Notes under the pieces: generated by a model
What the model saw: the letters and a program-made list of their open reading frames with translations, nothing else
The model's database searches: none
What the model was told of the DNA's origin: nothing
Position numbers and translations under genes: made by a program
From: Hyphomonadaceae bacterium UBA1849
GTDB taxonomy: Bacteria; Pseudomonadota; Alphaproteobacteria; Caulobacterales; Hyphomonadaceae
Assembly (NCBI GenBank): GCA_002338565.1
Contig: DDIN01000013.1
Coordinates: 1-64,000, forward strand
Reading direction: 5' to 3'
Length of the DNA stretch: 64,000 nt
In this document: positions 18,819 through 28,027 of the stretch, in pieces
Layout of the letters: each line of letters starts with the position of its first letter
How positions within the stretch are numbered: the stretch's first letter is position 1

Positions 18819-19148
18819 TTAGGCAGCGCGGCTCGCGCGTTGGGTGTCACAGACAGGATCAAGACCTTCGCGAAGATCGGCGATAGTCGTTTTGCGATCC
18901 AGAATTCGGGTATGTTCCATAAAGAAGACAGCGCGGGCGCCATAACGCTGTGCGTCACGATAGGCCCAGATCGGCTGGATATTGTCAGGACGACCGTCCA
19001 GCTCGACGATACGGATAATGCGCCATCCGAAACCGGTATGAGAAGCAAACATGGCGATGCCTTCACGCGCCGCCCAATCAGAGTCCGGGGAGACGCGTTC
19101 GAAAGACACTGACCGACCAGACTGACCACAGAAATTCACAACAGGCAT
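18819..19148 (-). CDS. Hypothetical protein, 109 residues
   Basis: Start at 19148 chosen for the GGAGAG six bases upstream. A small soluble protein with alternating strands (WRIIRIVELD, ARAVFFMEHTRIL) and two cysteines; no signal peptide or membrane segment. I do not recognise it. It is followed by a strong terminator and is preceded by an AT-rich stretch suitable for a promoter. Confidence 0.65.
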   Translation of the reverse strand: MPVVNFCGQSGRSVSFERVSPDSDWAAREGIAMFASHTGFGWRIIRIVELDGRPDNIQPIWAYRDAQRYGARAVFFMEHTRILDRKTTIADLREGLDPVCDTQRASRAA

Positions 19149-19264
19149 GTTCACTCTCCGTTCCATGAGTCATAGATATTCCTCTTTTGTTCTCATGTAA
19201 ATATTGTTTTGGAACAAATTTAGAATAAATTGGAATAAAGTTTTATGTTTACTTTTTGTTTACT

Positions 19265-19525
19265 TTATTCGAGTCCGGCGCGAGCCTTGAAGACTGCTTT
19301 CGCGCTAAAGATCAGAGCATCATCCTGATAGAGTTCTGCCTTCAGGAAAGCGACGCGCCGCGAGGCTTTCACGCGCTGCACTTTTGCCTCGCCGCCCTTC
19401 GGGTCGACATCGGCAATCTTACTGAAATCAATCGTCACCAATACAGGATCGGCAAAACAGTCTGCCGCCTCTTCACGGAGCGCAGTCATGATCATTTCAA
19501 AAGAGAGGATATCGTTATCGGCCAT
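19265..19525 (-). CDS. Small hotdog-like hypothetical protein
   Basis: 86 residues starting MADNDILSFEM. The second half (SRRVAFLKAELYQDDALIFSAKAVFKA) resembles the last two strands of a hotdog-fold thioesterase, with a long central helix expected before it missing or shortened. It could be a truncated thioesterase relative or a small independent fold. It lies downstream of the 140-residue helical protein's terminator. Confidence 0.5.
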   Translation of the reverse strand: MADNDILSFEMIMTALREEAADCFADPVLVTIDFSKIADVDPKGGEAKVQRVKASRRVAFLKAELYQDDALIFSAKAVFKARAGLE

Positions 19526-19569
19526 AACGCCGGTTTATCCAGCGTCACACATCTGCGCAAACGAAAAGA

Positions 19570-19587
19570 GCCACCCGTTCGGGTGGC
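19570..19587 (-). terminator. Terminator of the 140-residue helical protein gene
   Basis: An eight-pair stem GCCACCCG/CGGGTGGC with a two-base spacer, followed on the minus strand by CTCTTTTCG. Confidence 0.75.
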
Positions 19588-19617
19588 CCTTCAGAAACTC
19601 AATTCGTGCCCTGCAGG

Positions 19618-20040
19618 TCAGGCAACGGCAGTATCGGTGGCTGCGTCTGCGCCGCGCGTTCCCAACAAGTCGCCGAGATGACCAAAGCCTTTAAGGCCAA
19701 ATGCCTCTTCGCAGTATGAGGAAACAGCGGGGAAGAGGCCGGAAATTTCGTTATGGCCGAGGCCAGCCTTTTGCAGATTGCGGATCATACCTGTCGCGAC
19801 AGCCATGCGACCACCCGGCGTCTGTTCAATCAGGCGCGCAAGCTCACCTGTGGCAGCACCGGTCGCTTTACCCGCCTTCGCAGACAGCGCTTTAGCGCCT
19901 GGAAGCTTCTTATATAGCTGGGCCACGAACACAGAGCCTTGTCGTTCGGAGGCATTGAGAACAATACCAAGGGCATTTTCAGCACGCTTCGGGGACAGAC
20001 CGGTCGCTGACGCGACGTGTTTGATCATAGCTTTCATCAT
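19618..20040 (-). CDS. Helical hypothetical protein (DUF2267/DUF2780-like)
   Basis: 140 residues from the ATG at 20040, preceded by GGAG. It is all-helical: an N-terminal segment of the type MIKHVASATGLSPKRAENALGIVL, a middle Lys/Ala-rich helix, then ARLIEQTPGGRMAV and a C-terminal ISGLFPAVSSYCEEAFG. The pattern of paired helices with Gly-Ile/Leu turns is like small DUF2267/DUF2780 proteins, but I am not certain of the family. It has its own terminator downstream. Confidence 0.6.
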   Translation of the reverse strand: MMKAMIKHVASATGLSPKRAENALGIVLNASERQGSVFVAQLYKKLPGAKALSAKAGKATGAATGELARLIEQTPGGRMAVATGMIRNLQKAGLGHNEISGLFPAVSSYCEEAFGLKGFGHLGDLLGTRGADAATDTAVA

Positions 20041-20304
20041 AAGGGCTCCATAGTGAGGCACACCCTGATTAACGCAGCTATGGATTTCCGTATGGTTAAG
20101 CAAATGCGGCAGTCCACAGGAGAAACTAACAAAACCAATTAATGAAACACCCGCTTGCATTTACCTTGGTAAAAAACAGGCCGATTTCCGTTAATACTGA
20201 TTACTGTTTAGTGAATCGCATTATTTAAATTTTATCGATCAGGAACCGATTGCCAGACGATGCGTTCCATCGCATGGTCTGATGGAGTTTGGGGGAAATT
20301 TGAA

Positions 20305-20772
20305 ATGAATACGCTTTCTGTCCAGCGCGCCGCACTGGTTTCGGGCCTGATGATTATGGCCACAGCCTGCACGACCACATCCCTGCCGCCACCACCGCCG
20401 GAAGCACCGGTTATGGAAGCCGAGGCGACCACGCCTGTTTGCGCTGACCGAAACTTTCCGATCTATTTTGCATCGAACGAGACCGATCTTGATGAAATCG
20501 CTCAGGATGCCATCGCCATTGCGGTCGAAGCAGCGGAAAGCTGCGATCTTTCAGCAATTGAGATCGTCGCCCAATCAGATGCACTCGGTAGCGACACAGT
20601 GAACATGACGGTATCGCAGGAGCGCGCAGACAATGTGCTGGACGCTCTCATGGCAGCTGATCTCGACGTAGACCGCATTGCTATCGTCGCCATGGGTGAA
20701 ACCAACGCAATCACCGAAGACAATCTGATCAACCCGATGAACCGCCGGGTCGACGTCTATTTCCGGGAATAG
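20305..20772 (+). CDS. OmpA-like lipoprotein
   Basis: 155 residues from the ATG at 20305. Lipobox ATAC with Cys22 and a short Pro-rich linker, then an OmpA C-terminal-like domain (about 50-155) that binds peptidoglycan: PIYFASNETDLDE at its start, VAQSDALGSDTVNMTVSQERADNV in two segments and NRRVDVYF at the end. The order fits the family, though the usual G-x-TD-x-x-G loop is altered to QSDALGSDT. It abuts a convergent DUF2721 gene with only two bases between stops. Confidence 0.85.
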   Translation: MNTLSVQRAALVSGLMIMATACTTTSLPPPPPEAPVMEAEATTPVCADRNFPIYFASNETDLDEIAQDAIAIAVEAAESCDLSAIEIVAQSDALGSDTVNMTVSQERADNVLDALMAADLDVDRIAIVAMGETNAITEDNLINPMNRRVDVYFRE

Positions 20773-20774
20773 AC

Positions 20775-21269
20775 CTAAGCGTCGCTCGACGCCGTCTTGT
20801 GCTGACGCGCGAGCACTTCATGGCGTACCCGGAGAAACCGTGTCGCCGTGTGAACTTCCAGAAGAAAGCTGATCAGCCCAGCTGCGAGGGCAGCCATCAC
20901 CATCATGAATAAGACGGCGATGATAATCCCTGCTGCCGCACCGATAAAATCGAGCACAAAGACCAGCGCGACCAGGATACAGATCAGCACTGCCGAGAGC
21001 GAACACAGAAGTACAGCGCGGTTGCCATACTTCATACGCCGGTCAAGCGCCTTCAGCTCCATCAGATGACGCCGTTCCAGGACTTCTTCCTCACCTTCTT
21101 CAATGAGACGTTCCAATACGCGCGCGCGGTCAACAACGCGCCCCAGCCGCCCTGTCACGACATTCAGTAGCGAGCCTGTACCGACCAGAAGAAAGATCGG
21201 ACCAATCGCGACCTGAATTGCAGCCGAAATATCACTGACAGGAATATTAGGAAGAAACGGCAGACTCAT
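20775..21269 (-). CDS. DUF2721 family membrane protein
   Basis: 164 residues from the ATG at 21269 (a TTG six bases earlier is possible). A first membrane helix (about 14-36), then the family signature VTGRLGRVVDRARVLER, a charged helical stretch, and two more membrane helices (about 85-108 and 113-138). An inner-membrane protein of unknown function. Single gene, convergent with the OmpA-like lipoprotein. Confidence 0.88.
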   Translation of the reverse strand: MSLPFLPNIPVSDISAAIQVAIGPIFLLVGTGSLLNVVTGRLGRVVDRARVLERLIEEGEEEVLERRHLMELKALDRRMKYGNRAVLLCSLSAVLICILVALVFVLDFIGAAAGIIIAVLFMMVMAALAAGLISFLLEVHTATRFLRVRHEVLARQHKTASSDA

Positions 21270-21440
21270 CGACAAAACCCAAACTGAAGATCAGGCCCTC
21301 AGGCACTGCGCGGTAACCTATACGTATTCGCACTTTCCCGCCTACACCGCTGTTCGATAAAAAAGCTCGCCACGGAATTGGCCGAAGGCCCGTTTGCCAA
21401 GTTTTCATTAAGTATATCAGGCGAGACTCCATGACCTGAG

Positions 21441-21755
21441 ATGAAAGGCATGACGGTGCAGCTGATTTATCGCAAAGCTCACGACCGGAAACTCAAATCC
21501 GGCGCATACACACGTATTCCCGGCAGCTGGATGGTGCGCGAAACCGCCCTCACCTCTCACGGCTCCAAAACATGGCTTCATGACTGCCCGATGTGTGGCG
21601 CGAAAGTCCGTTCTGCAAAAATGCCTAATGGCGGCTGGTCCCATTATGAAGCGCGCGGCGGGCTACAGTCTCTCAAGCATCCGTGCTTCTATGTCGGCGA
21701 GGACATTCGCAATGCGCGCGATGTCAAAACGCCGGATCTTTTTGCAAGTCTGTAA
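21441..21755 (+). CDS. Hypothetical protein with CxxC motif
   Basis: 104 residues. A CPMC motif at about 51-54 and a further Cys at about 83 suggest a small zinc site or redox centre. The N-terminus is basic (IYRKAHDRKLKSGAYTR). Not recognised. It ends 20 bases before the pseudouridine synthase gene and is likely co-transcribed with it. Confidence 0.65.
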   Translation: MKGMTVQLIYRKAHDRKLKSGAYTRIPGSWMVRETALTSHGSKTWLHDCPMCGAKVRSAKMPNGGWSHYEARGGLQSLKHPCFYVGEDIRNARDVKTPDLFASL

Positions 21756-21775
21756 AGCCGCGTTACAAGGGCGCC

Positions 21776-22324
21776 ATGTCGCGCACTATTCTGTTCAACA
21801 AGCCGTTTAACGTGCTGTCCCAGTTCACCGATAAGGGAACGGAGGGCAGTGATCGTAAAACACTCTCCGATTTTATCGACGTGCCCGGCGTCTATGCCGC
21901 CGGCCGTCTGGACCGCGACAGCGAAGGCCTGCTCGTTCTGACAAATGACGGCAAGCTCCAGAACAGAATCGCAAGTCCGAAATTCAAACAGCCCAAAACC
22001 TATTGGGTTCAGGTTGAAGGTGTGCCAGATGAAGCCGCCCTGTCTGCCCTGCAAAACGGTGTCGAGCTGAAAGACGGGCTGACACGCCCGGCCATCGTGC
22101 GCGCGATGGATGCACCAGCAGAGCTATGGGACCGCGACCCGCCAATACGTGTCCGCAAAAGCGTGCCAGACAGCTGGATCGAGCTTTCAATAACGGAAGG
22201 CAGAAACCGTCAGGTACGGCGCATGACAGCAGCAGTCGGCCACCCGACCTTACGGCTCATACGCTATTCGGTTGGAAGCTGGAGCATTGACGGATTAGCA
22301 TCCGGCGCGTGGCGCGACGCCTGA
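21776..22324 (+). CDS. rluE: 23S rRNA pseudouridine synthase, RluE/RsuA family
   Basis: 182 residues from the ATG at 21776 (MSRTILFNKPFNVLSQF). It isomerises uridine to pseudouridine in rRNA. The catalytic segment GRLDRDSEGLLVLTNDG contains the nucleophilic Asp, and TEGRNRQVRRMTAAVGHPTLRLIR is the second signature. No N-terminal S4 domain, which within the RsuA family favours the RluE branch. It converges with the FlaEY-like gene, whose stop is adjacent. Confidence 0.9.
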   Translation: MSRTILFNKPFNVLSQFTDKGTEGSDRKTLSDFIDVPGVYAAGRLDRDSEGLLVLTNDGKLQNRIASPKFKQPKTYWVQVEGVPDEAALSALQNGVELKDGLTRPAIVRAMDAPAELWDRDPPIRVRKSVPDSWIELSITEGRNRQVRRMTAAVGHPTLRLIRYSVGSWSIDGLASGAWRDA

Positions 22325-25075
22325 TCAGGCGAAGAAGTTCACTCCGCCACCACCAGCCGTCAGGCGCTGAAGGCCAGCCTGAAGATTGGCAATCTGCGCT
22401 GTGAGATAGGCAGGCGGTGCGCCGCCCGAATTCCGGCCCGGCCCCTGATCATTGTTCCGAAGCGACAGTAGCGTCGGGTCATCAACCGCCCAACGATAGG
22501 CAGTACGCAGGCCACGAAGCGCGCCTTCAAGCACGTCAAATGCGTCGTCGCGGGATTCTTTGGTGTCAAAGTTCAGATTGTCCAGCAAACCAAGCGCGAC
22601 GATTTCGGGGCTGTCGCTGACAGAATCGCGGCCCGGGATCGGTTTTTCCATGATGACGCCGGTTGGCAGGCCAAGCGCAGCGAGCGCATCACGGCCTTCC
22701 GCGCCGTATTTCAGCTCGATCTGGACACCTTCATTCGGTGTGATCTTGAGCGACTGCGAACCGTTGCTACGGCGAACATCGGCTTTGCCGTCAAGCACAA
22801 GCGCGGCGTTCAGCTTGAATGTCAGAGACCGCAGATTATCGCCTTGCTCGACTGTAATCTTCTTATCCCGTCCACCATCTACGGAGACGTAGAAATGGTC
22901 GCCCGGGCGAATAGACAGACGGTCCGTCACGGCCGCTGTATCAGCCAGAATCATGTCGCCATCCGGCAGACCGAACGCGTCGAGGGTGTTGGAGAAACTG
23001 TCAGAGAGCACCACATCGCTGGCAGACGAAATGCCGCTGCGGCCTGACAGGCTGGACGACCAGCCCTGCGTACCGTCTGCGACAGACAGCGAGCTGAGGA
23101 AGGCAGACTGGTCTTTATCAGAGGTCGCTGTACCGAACTCACCTTCGCCGGTGCCTGCGATAATCACTTCGCTACCGGAGATTTTTAACCCGTCGACGGA
23201 CTGATAATCAGCTCCACCAATACGTTGCAGCCAGTTCATGCTCGGAGTGCCGCCAGACACATCAAAGCTCGCAACAAAGCCGTCACGGTCAGATTGTGTG
23301 CCCGTTGTAAATCCGGTTGCATCTGCTCCGGTGGTGCGCGTCGAACCGCCAAGATAGATTGTGCCGTCGTCTGCAATCTCGAGTGCGCCTATATCGCCGC
23401 CATTGAGATTACCAATAGAATGCGTCCAGTCCGCCGGATCGTCGGTGCCACTCGCATAGCGGCGCAGGATGGCCTCACCGTTTTCGATGCTCGCGACGAT
23501 GACAGAACCATCATCTGCGACCTTTACCTCTTTCACGGAGTCATTCTCGGTCGTGCCGAACTGGCGCAGCCAGAGCTGGTTGCCGTCAGCGTCCAGTTTC
23601 TCGATGAACGCGTCTTTGCCACCTGTGAGCAGGTCTTCGGTCAGGCTGCCAGCCGTTGTGCCACCAATGACGAGCGACCCGTCTGCCGCAAAAGCAATCG
23701 AGTTACCCTGATCATCGTATGTGCTGCCGCGCTGACGGGTCCACTGCTCGATGCCATCGGCATCATACATTGTGACGAACGTATCATCGCCGCCGCCAAT
23801 CGCATTCGTGATCAGCTCATCGGATGTCTTACCCGTAATAGCGATCTTGCCATCATCGGATACAGCGAGCGCCAGACCTTCAGCAGAGGTCGCAGCGCCG
23901 AGCGTACGTGACCAGACCATCTGCCCCTGGCTGTCATAGCGCGCCATGAAGGTGTCTTCTTCACCGCGAATACCGCTTTCGCCGATCACGCCTTCAGTCG
24001 TGCCAACGACGACATAGCCGCCATCCGGATGAACCGCTGTAGCGGCAATACTTGTTTCTTTGCCGTCTTCGCCGAGGCGCGCAGCGTTCGCCATAACCGG
24101 TGCGCCGCCGTCGATACCGGTCCAGACAGAAAGCTGGCCGCCGCCATTATCGCCCATGCCGGACTGACCAACTATGATCGCCGCAGGCGCAGCGTCAGCT
24201 GCAGAAAAGCTCAGCGTCTCGGTAGAAACGCCTTTAATCTTGAAGCCGAAATCATCGCCCTGAATGACGCCATTTTCGTCTTCAATGCCGATCTTCTCGC
24301 GAACGAACGTGCTACGGATGCCGGCTTCTTCAAGTTTGAAATTGATGAACTCGGCGACGTTATCGAGATTGCGGACCGTCTTGCCAGTCGTGGCTTCCAT
24401 GTCGGCAAGATCAATCGTCACCGACTCGGTCGTGTTGATCTTCTTGGCCGTGACTGTGAACACTTTGTCGCCGGTGAACGCAGCGACCTCAGCATCATAC
24501 TCGCCAGAGTGCAGAACCTTGGTGTTGTACTCGTAAGAAGAGCGCGTGATCGCCGCCTCACTCTGCGCCGCAGACAGACGCTGTCCGGCGATCAGAATGG
24601 TCTTCTGGATATCGACGCTGGCAAGGAAGTCCTTAACTTCCAGAATGCCTTCCAGCATTCTTTTCTGGGCCCGGCTTTCCTGGCCGACCGGAAGGCGGTC
24701 TTCTTTGGCAGCCTGCGCAATCGCCGTAATGCTGGCCAGCGCAGAGTATGCTGCAAAAATTTTCGGTACGTCGCCGCGCTCATCGCGCGCATCACGCGCT
24801 ACGCTATCGGGAAGGAAAGAGGCTGCGCCAAGCGCTTTGCGCAACGCGTCATCAGGGTCAACTTCCTGGCGCCATGGCAGATCACTGCTGGATGTTGCTG
24901 TTTCTTCCGACGCTTGAGCAGACGAGACAGAGCGAGCCTGTGCGGATGCAAGGCTGAGATTAATCTTCGCGTTGTAGTACCCCGCAAGCGGAGAAAAATC
25001 GAAATTAATCGGTTCCATCGTTTCGCCATCTTTCAGCGACAAAACACCTGCGACGCGCAGGCGAGACTTGATCAT
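22325..25075 (-). CDS. FlaEY-like flagellin regulatory/filament-associated protein with beta-propeller repeats
   Basis: 916 residues from the ATG at 25075; a start at 25018 (MEPINFDFSPLAGYYNAKIN) is equally plausible and would leave a CCTGCG/CGCAGG hairpin in the leader. Order: a helical N-terminal part with a SSAQA-type region; repeats about 290-690 of the SBBP kind (GGYVVVGTTEG, GGDDTFVTMYDADGIEQWTRQ, GGKDAFIEKLDADGNQLWLRQ); then a domain (about 725-820) resembling flagellar hook-associated/axial proteins (DHFYVSVDGG..ITVEQGDNLRSLTFKLN). Size and composition recall the Caulobacter protein annotated FlaEY; this identification is from memory. Its neighbours are flagellar sugar genes. Confidence 0.55.
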   Translation of the reverse strand: MIKSRLRVAGVLSLKDGETMEPINFDFSPLAGYYNAKINLSLASAQARSVSSAQASEETATSSSDLPWRQEVDPDDALRKALGAASFLPDSVARDARDERGDVPKIFAAYSALASITAIAQAAKEDRLPVGQESRAQKRMLEGILEVKDFLASVDIQKTILIAGQRLSAAQSEAAITRSSYEYNTKVLHSGEYDAEVAAFTGDKVFTVTAKKINTTESVTIDLADMEATTGKTVRNLDNVAEFINFKLEEAGIRSTFVREKIGIEDENGVIQGDDFGFKIKGVSTETLSFSAADAAPAAIIVGQSGMGDNGGGQLSVWTGIDGGAPVMANAARLGEDGKETSIAATAVHPDGGYVVVGTTEGVIGESGIRGEEDTFMARYDSQGQMVWSRTLGAATSAEGLALAVSDDGKIAITGKTSDELITNAIGGGDDTFVTMYDADGIEQWTRQRGSTYDDQGNSIAFAADGSLVIGGTTAGSLTEDLLTGGKDAFIEKLDADGNQLWLRQFGTTENDSVKEVKVADDGSVIVASIENGEAILRRYASGTDDPADWTHSIGNLNGGDIGALEIADDGTIYLGGSTRTTGADATGFTTGTQSDRDGFVASFDVSGGTPSMNWLQRIGGADYQSVDGLKISGSEVIIAGTGEGEFGTATSDKDQSAFLSSLSVADGTQGWSSSLSGRSGISSASDVVLSDSFSNTLDAFGLPDGDMILADTAAVTDRLSIRPGDHFYVSVDGGRDKKITVEQGDNLRSLTFKLNAALVLDGKADVRRSNGSQSLKITPNEGVQIELKYGAEGRDALAALGLPTGVIMEKPIPGRDSVSDSPEIVALGLLDNLNFDTKESRDDAFDVLEGALRGLRTAYRWAVDDPTLLSLRNNDQGPGRNSGGAPPAYLTAQIANLQAGLQRLTAGGGGVNFFA

Positions 25076-25143
25076 TATCCGTCATCGACCTAACGAAAGT
25101 ACTAATAGGTCTCAGTAAATCGGTAGAATCCGGAAACCATTCC

Positions 25144-26427
25144 ATGCGTTCACGCAGTCGAAATTCGCAAAGATCATTCGGATGGATTTCCGCCCTGATT
25201 TTCAACATTTTACTGATCATCAGCGGCGTTGTCGTTTTCCTGATTATTCAAGAAACACGCAACGCTCGAGGTGCCGAATATGAGCCGACTTCAGAGGCGA
25301 TTACGGCGACGCAGGACCGTATGGGACGTATGTTTGCCGACCTCATCCCGGGCCACGAAAGCAACAGGCAGTACTGGGCAGAACTGATCGACGCCGAAGT
25401 CCGTCAGGGAGATATTACCAGCGCGCGCGGCTTCCTGCTTTCGGCCCCGTATATGCTTAACCGGCAGGACGCGGCTGCTGTAAGTGCTGCGGCAACGACG
25501 GAAAGCACCGGCCAGCATGATGACCGGCTTCTGACTGCGGCTAAGCTTTTCCTGCCTGATGATGTCCGCGCCCGCTATGAGCGCGCTGTCGCGCCGCCTG
25601 TAATGGACATGACACCCGCCGCACCTGCTGAGGCTGCGGAAACTGAGGCTGAAGCCGCGCCTGAAACAGAAGAAGAGGGTCTGCAGTCTGAAGCTCTGAT
25701 CGAGGATGAGACGAGCGCAACCCCTGAACCTGAATTCTTCGTGCTTGGCGATGCGCGTGACCTCGCCTTTCAGAGCGCCGGCTGGATACGCGGTGACCGC
25801 ACGGACGTGTTCGCACTCTCCATCTCCGGCCTTGGTCTGATTGCGCGCGATGGTCTTCTGAATGAGTTGGAGCTCAACAGCCGCTTCTTCGAAGGCGCAT
25901 CGCTTCTGAAAACGGCTATACGTGCAGACCGGCTGGCACCTGATTTTGAGCGCACACTCCGCGATCATCTGGAACGCGCCATGCCGGAAGACACGCTTCG
26001 GGCTAACCTTGAGGCCGCCTTCGCATCCAATTCCAATCTTCTGATCCAGACCGACGCCATCTTTGCCGCCTTTGCAAATTCAGTGGACCAGCCTCGCCTG
26101 CGTATTTTCCTGAGTGATCTGGAACGTCTGGCAGCGTTGACTGAAGGCCGCGCAACGGTCGATGCACTGATGCTGATCGAAACGATCTCATCACAGAGCG
26201 ATCTGAAACGCGCTGAACTTATTTCACAGGCAGGCGGGGACCGCGCTATCGCGCTCGCCAAGCACTATGGCGAAGATGCATTGAACGCAGCGACGACTGT
26301 GATGGACTGGTCCATGAAGCTGATATCGCTGATTGCGGGCTTCATCGTTCTAAGCGTGCTTATGGGCCTGATTGCGCTCAGCACATTCACCCGCAGCTTC
26401 CATATTCCGAAAGCGAGCCCGTACTAA
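25144..26427 (+). CDS. Two-transmembrane hypothetical protein with acidic linker
   Basis: 427 residues. TM1 about 13-36, TM2 about 383-408, with a large region between that is probably periplasmic. It includes an Ala/Glu/Pro-rich low-complexity linker (about 155-200) and helical segments with a repeated DLERL/DHLERAM character. I do not recognise the family. It is divergent from the FlaEY-like gene with about 70 bases between starts, and its last four bases overlap the end of the acetyltransferase gene, so it is enclosed by flagellar-modification genes. Confidence 0.75.
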   Translation: MRSRSRNSQRSFGWISALIFNILLIISGVVVFLIIQETRNARGAEYEPTSEAITATQDRMGRMFADLIPGHESNRQYWAELIDAEVRQGDITSARGFLLSAPYMLNRQDAAAVSAAATTESTGQHDDRLLTAAKLFLPDDVRARYERAVAPPVMDMTPAAPAEAAETEAEAAPETEEEGLQSEALIEDETSATPEPEFFVLGDARDLAFQSAGWIRGDRTDVFALSISGLGLIARDGLLNELELNSRFFEGASLLKTAIRADRLAPDFERTLRDHLERAMPEDTLRANLEAAFASNSNLLIQTDAIFAAFANSVDQPRLRIFLSDLERLAALTEGRATVDALMLIETISSQSDLKRAELISQAGGDRAIALAKHYGEDALNAATTVMDWSMKLISLIAGFIVLSVLMGLIALSTFTRSFHIPKASPY

Positions 26428-26951
26428 CGGAAATCTTTCGCAAGCAGGCCGTAAAACAGGCTGTCCACCCACTGACCTTCCGTCCAGTGTGTTTCTCGGT
26501 GAACACCTTCACGCGTAAAGCCCAGCTCGTAGAATAACTGCTGCTTAGGCTTGTCGATTGAATAAATCTCGGCCCAGACCTTGTGAAGATTCAGTTCTTC
26601 AAACCCGTAGCGGAGCAGCACACGGCCCGCATCCGGCGCATAATCCTCATCAATGTAGAGATCATCGATCCCGAGATAGATAGAGAAGTCTGCATTGCGA
26701 TTGATGCCATCAATATAGCAGAGCCCTGCAGCACCCATCAGCTCTTTGGTTTCAAGGTCCACGATAGCGAACATGCGTGTCGCCGGATCATTGTTCACCT
26801 TGGCATCAAACCAGCTCTTTTGCTGGGTCATGTTCAGCTCGCGATATTCGCGGAAGAAGCGGCGCATGCGCGGATCATTCCGCCAGGCCAGAAGCTGTTC
26901 CAGATCGCTCTCTTCAATGGCGCGAAGGCCAGTGATTTCACCTGTCAGCAT
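26424..26951 (-). CDS. GNAT acetyltransferase of the sugar operon (PseH/FlmH-like)
   Basis: 175 residues from the ATG at 26951, which overlaps the preceding stop as TGATG, as at other junctions of this operon; a GTG at 26969 is the longer alternative. The GNAT pattern is clear: AIEESDLEQLLAWRNDP at the start, ELMGAAGLCYID, a divergent acetyl-CoA loop (DEDYAPDAGRVLLRYGF) and LNLHKVWAEIYSIDKPKQQLFYELGF. It likely acetylates the amino sugar precursor of the nonulosonic acid. Last gene of the five-gene minus-strand operon. Confidence 0.82.
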   Translation of the reverse strand: MLTGEITGLRAIEESDLEQLLAWRNDPRMRRFFREYRELNMTQQKSWFDAKVNNDPATRMFAIVDLETKELMGAAGLCYIDGINRNADFSIYLGIDDLYIDEDYAPDAGRVLLRYGFEELNLHKVWAEIYSIDKPKQQLFYELGFTREGVHRETHWTEGQWVDSLFYGLLAKDFR

Positions 26952-28027
26952 CAGCCCACATGCTCCCACATCAACGCGTCGCCCTTGTTCACAGCAGCAG
27001 TCAGCGGCTGGCCAACCACCAGATCCTGCTCGAATGGCTCAACGGAGCCTTCAGGGCGCGGACGCAACGCTACTAGATCAGCATCGGTGATGGCTTCACC
27101 CGCCGCCAGATCACGCGTCGCACGTAGGCAGCGTCGCTGCACAACTGCGCTGTCATGCTCATTCGCTTCGATACGTTTGACGCCATCGCCCAGCGCCAGC
27201 TCAAGCTCGCGCGTCCGGTCGACCATATCGCGCCAACTTTGCGGGTTCATCGAGAACGGATGGTCCGGGCCGTCGCGGTTATTGTCGTCGGTGAAGTGTT
27301 TCTCGACTGCACATGCGCCAAGCGTCACAGCACCAAGCACAGCGGCATGGCCCGGTGTATGATCAGACAGGCCAAGCGGCATGCCCGGATATTTCAGAGC
27401 GAAGGCGCGAAGCACGTTGAGGTTCACATTTGCAAAGTTCTCAAGGCTTCCCGTGTAATTGGTATTGCACTGCATAAGGCAGAGCTCGCGGGTTTTCGTG
27501 AGCGCCGCATCGACCGCCCGCTCGACATCTTCCATGTCCGCCGCACCTGTCGCGAGGAAGACTGGCTTACCGCGCGAACACACCTCTTCAATGAACCGGT
27601 TCCAGCCAATATCGCCCGAGCCGATTTTCCAGGCTTTCAGATGCTTGTCGACAAGATCAATCGCCGCCAGATCATATGGCGTCGTCATAAAATCGATATC
27701 AGCCTTCTTACTCTCGGCGACGAGCTCATCCGTCCAGTCGCGAGGTGTCTGGTACTTCTCGAAGATATCGTAGACCGACTGCTTCCATGCCGCCTGATGC
27801 GCCATCTGTCCGCCGAGCGAGCGGAAGCCCTCATCAGAGACGATATCACGTGCCAGAAAGTGCTGGAACTTCGCGCAATCGGCACCAGCATCCTTCGCCA
27901 GCCAGATCAGGTCTTTGGCGCGGGAAAGCTCTCCATCGTGCGAGCTTGCAATGTCAGCGATGAAATAAGTCGGCTCGTTCAGGCCGATCTTACGGTCGCC
28001 GATGCTGAATTCGTGGTCGTAACGCAT
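26951..28027 (-). CDS. NeuB-family nonulosonate synthase
   Basis: 358 residues. Condenses a hexosamine-type sugar with phosphoenolpyruvate to give a nine-carbon sialic-acid-like sugar. N-terminal NeuB barrel with YFIADIASSHDGELSRAKDLI, CAKFQHF, KIGSGDIGWNRFIEEV, GLSDHTPGHAAVLGAVTLGACAVEKHFT; C-terminal SAF domain (about 295-358, LRATRDLAAGEAITDADL). RBS GAGG upstream of the ATG at 28027; it overlaps the SDR gene by 49 bases. Whether the product is pseudaminic-, legionaminic- or another acid cannot be told from sequence. Confidence 0.93.
   Translation of the reverse strand: MRYDHEFSIGDRKIGLNEPTYFIADIASSHDGELSRAKDLIWLAKDAGADCAKFQHFLARDIVSDEGFRSLGGQMAHQAAWKQSVYDIFEKYQTPRDWTDELVAESKKADIDFMTTPYDLAAIDLVDKHLKAWKIGSGDIGWNRFIEEVCSRGKPVFLATGAADMEDVERAVDAALTKTRELCLMQCNTNYTGSLENFANVNLNVLRAFALKYPGMPLGLSDHTPGHAAVLGAVTLGACAVEKHFTDDNNRDGPDHPFSMNPQSWRDMVDRTRELELALGDGVKRIEANEHDSAVVQRRCLRATRDLAAGEAITDADLVALRPRPEGSVEPFEQDLVVGQPLTAAVNKGDALMWEHVG

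Noticed and set aside
24029..25093. 354-codon + strand frame
   Set aside because: Antisense to the FlaEY-like gene; composition is that of a codon-bias shadow.
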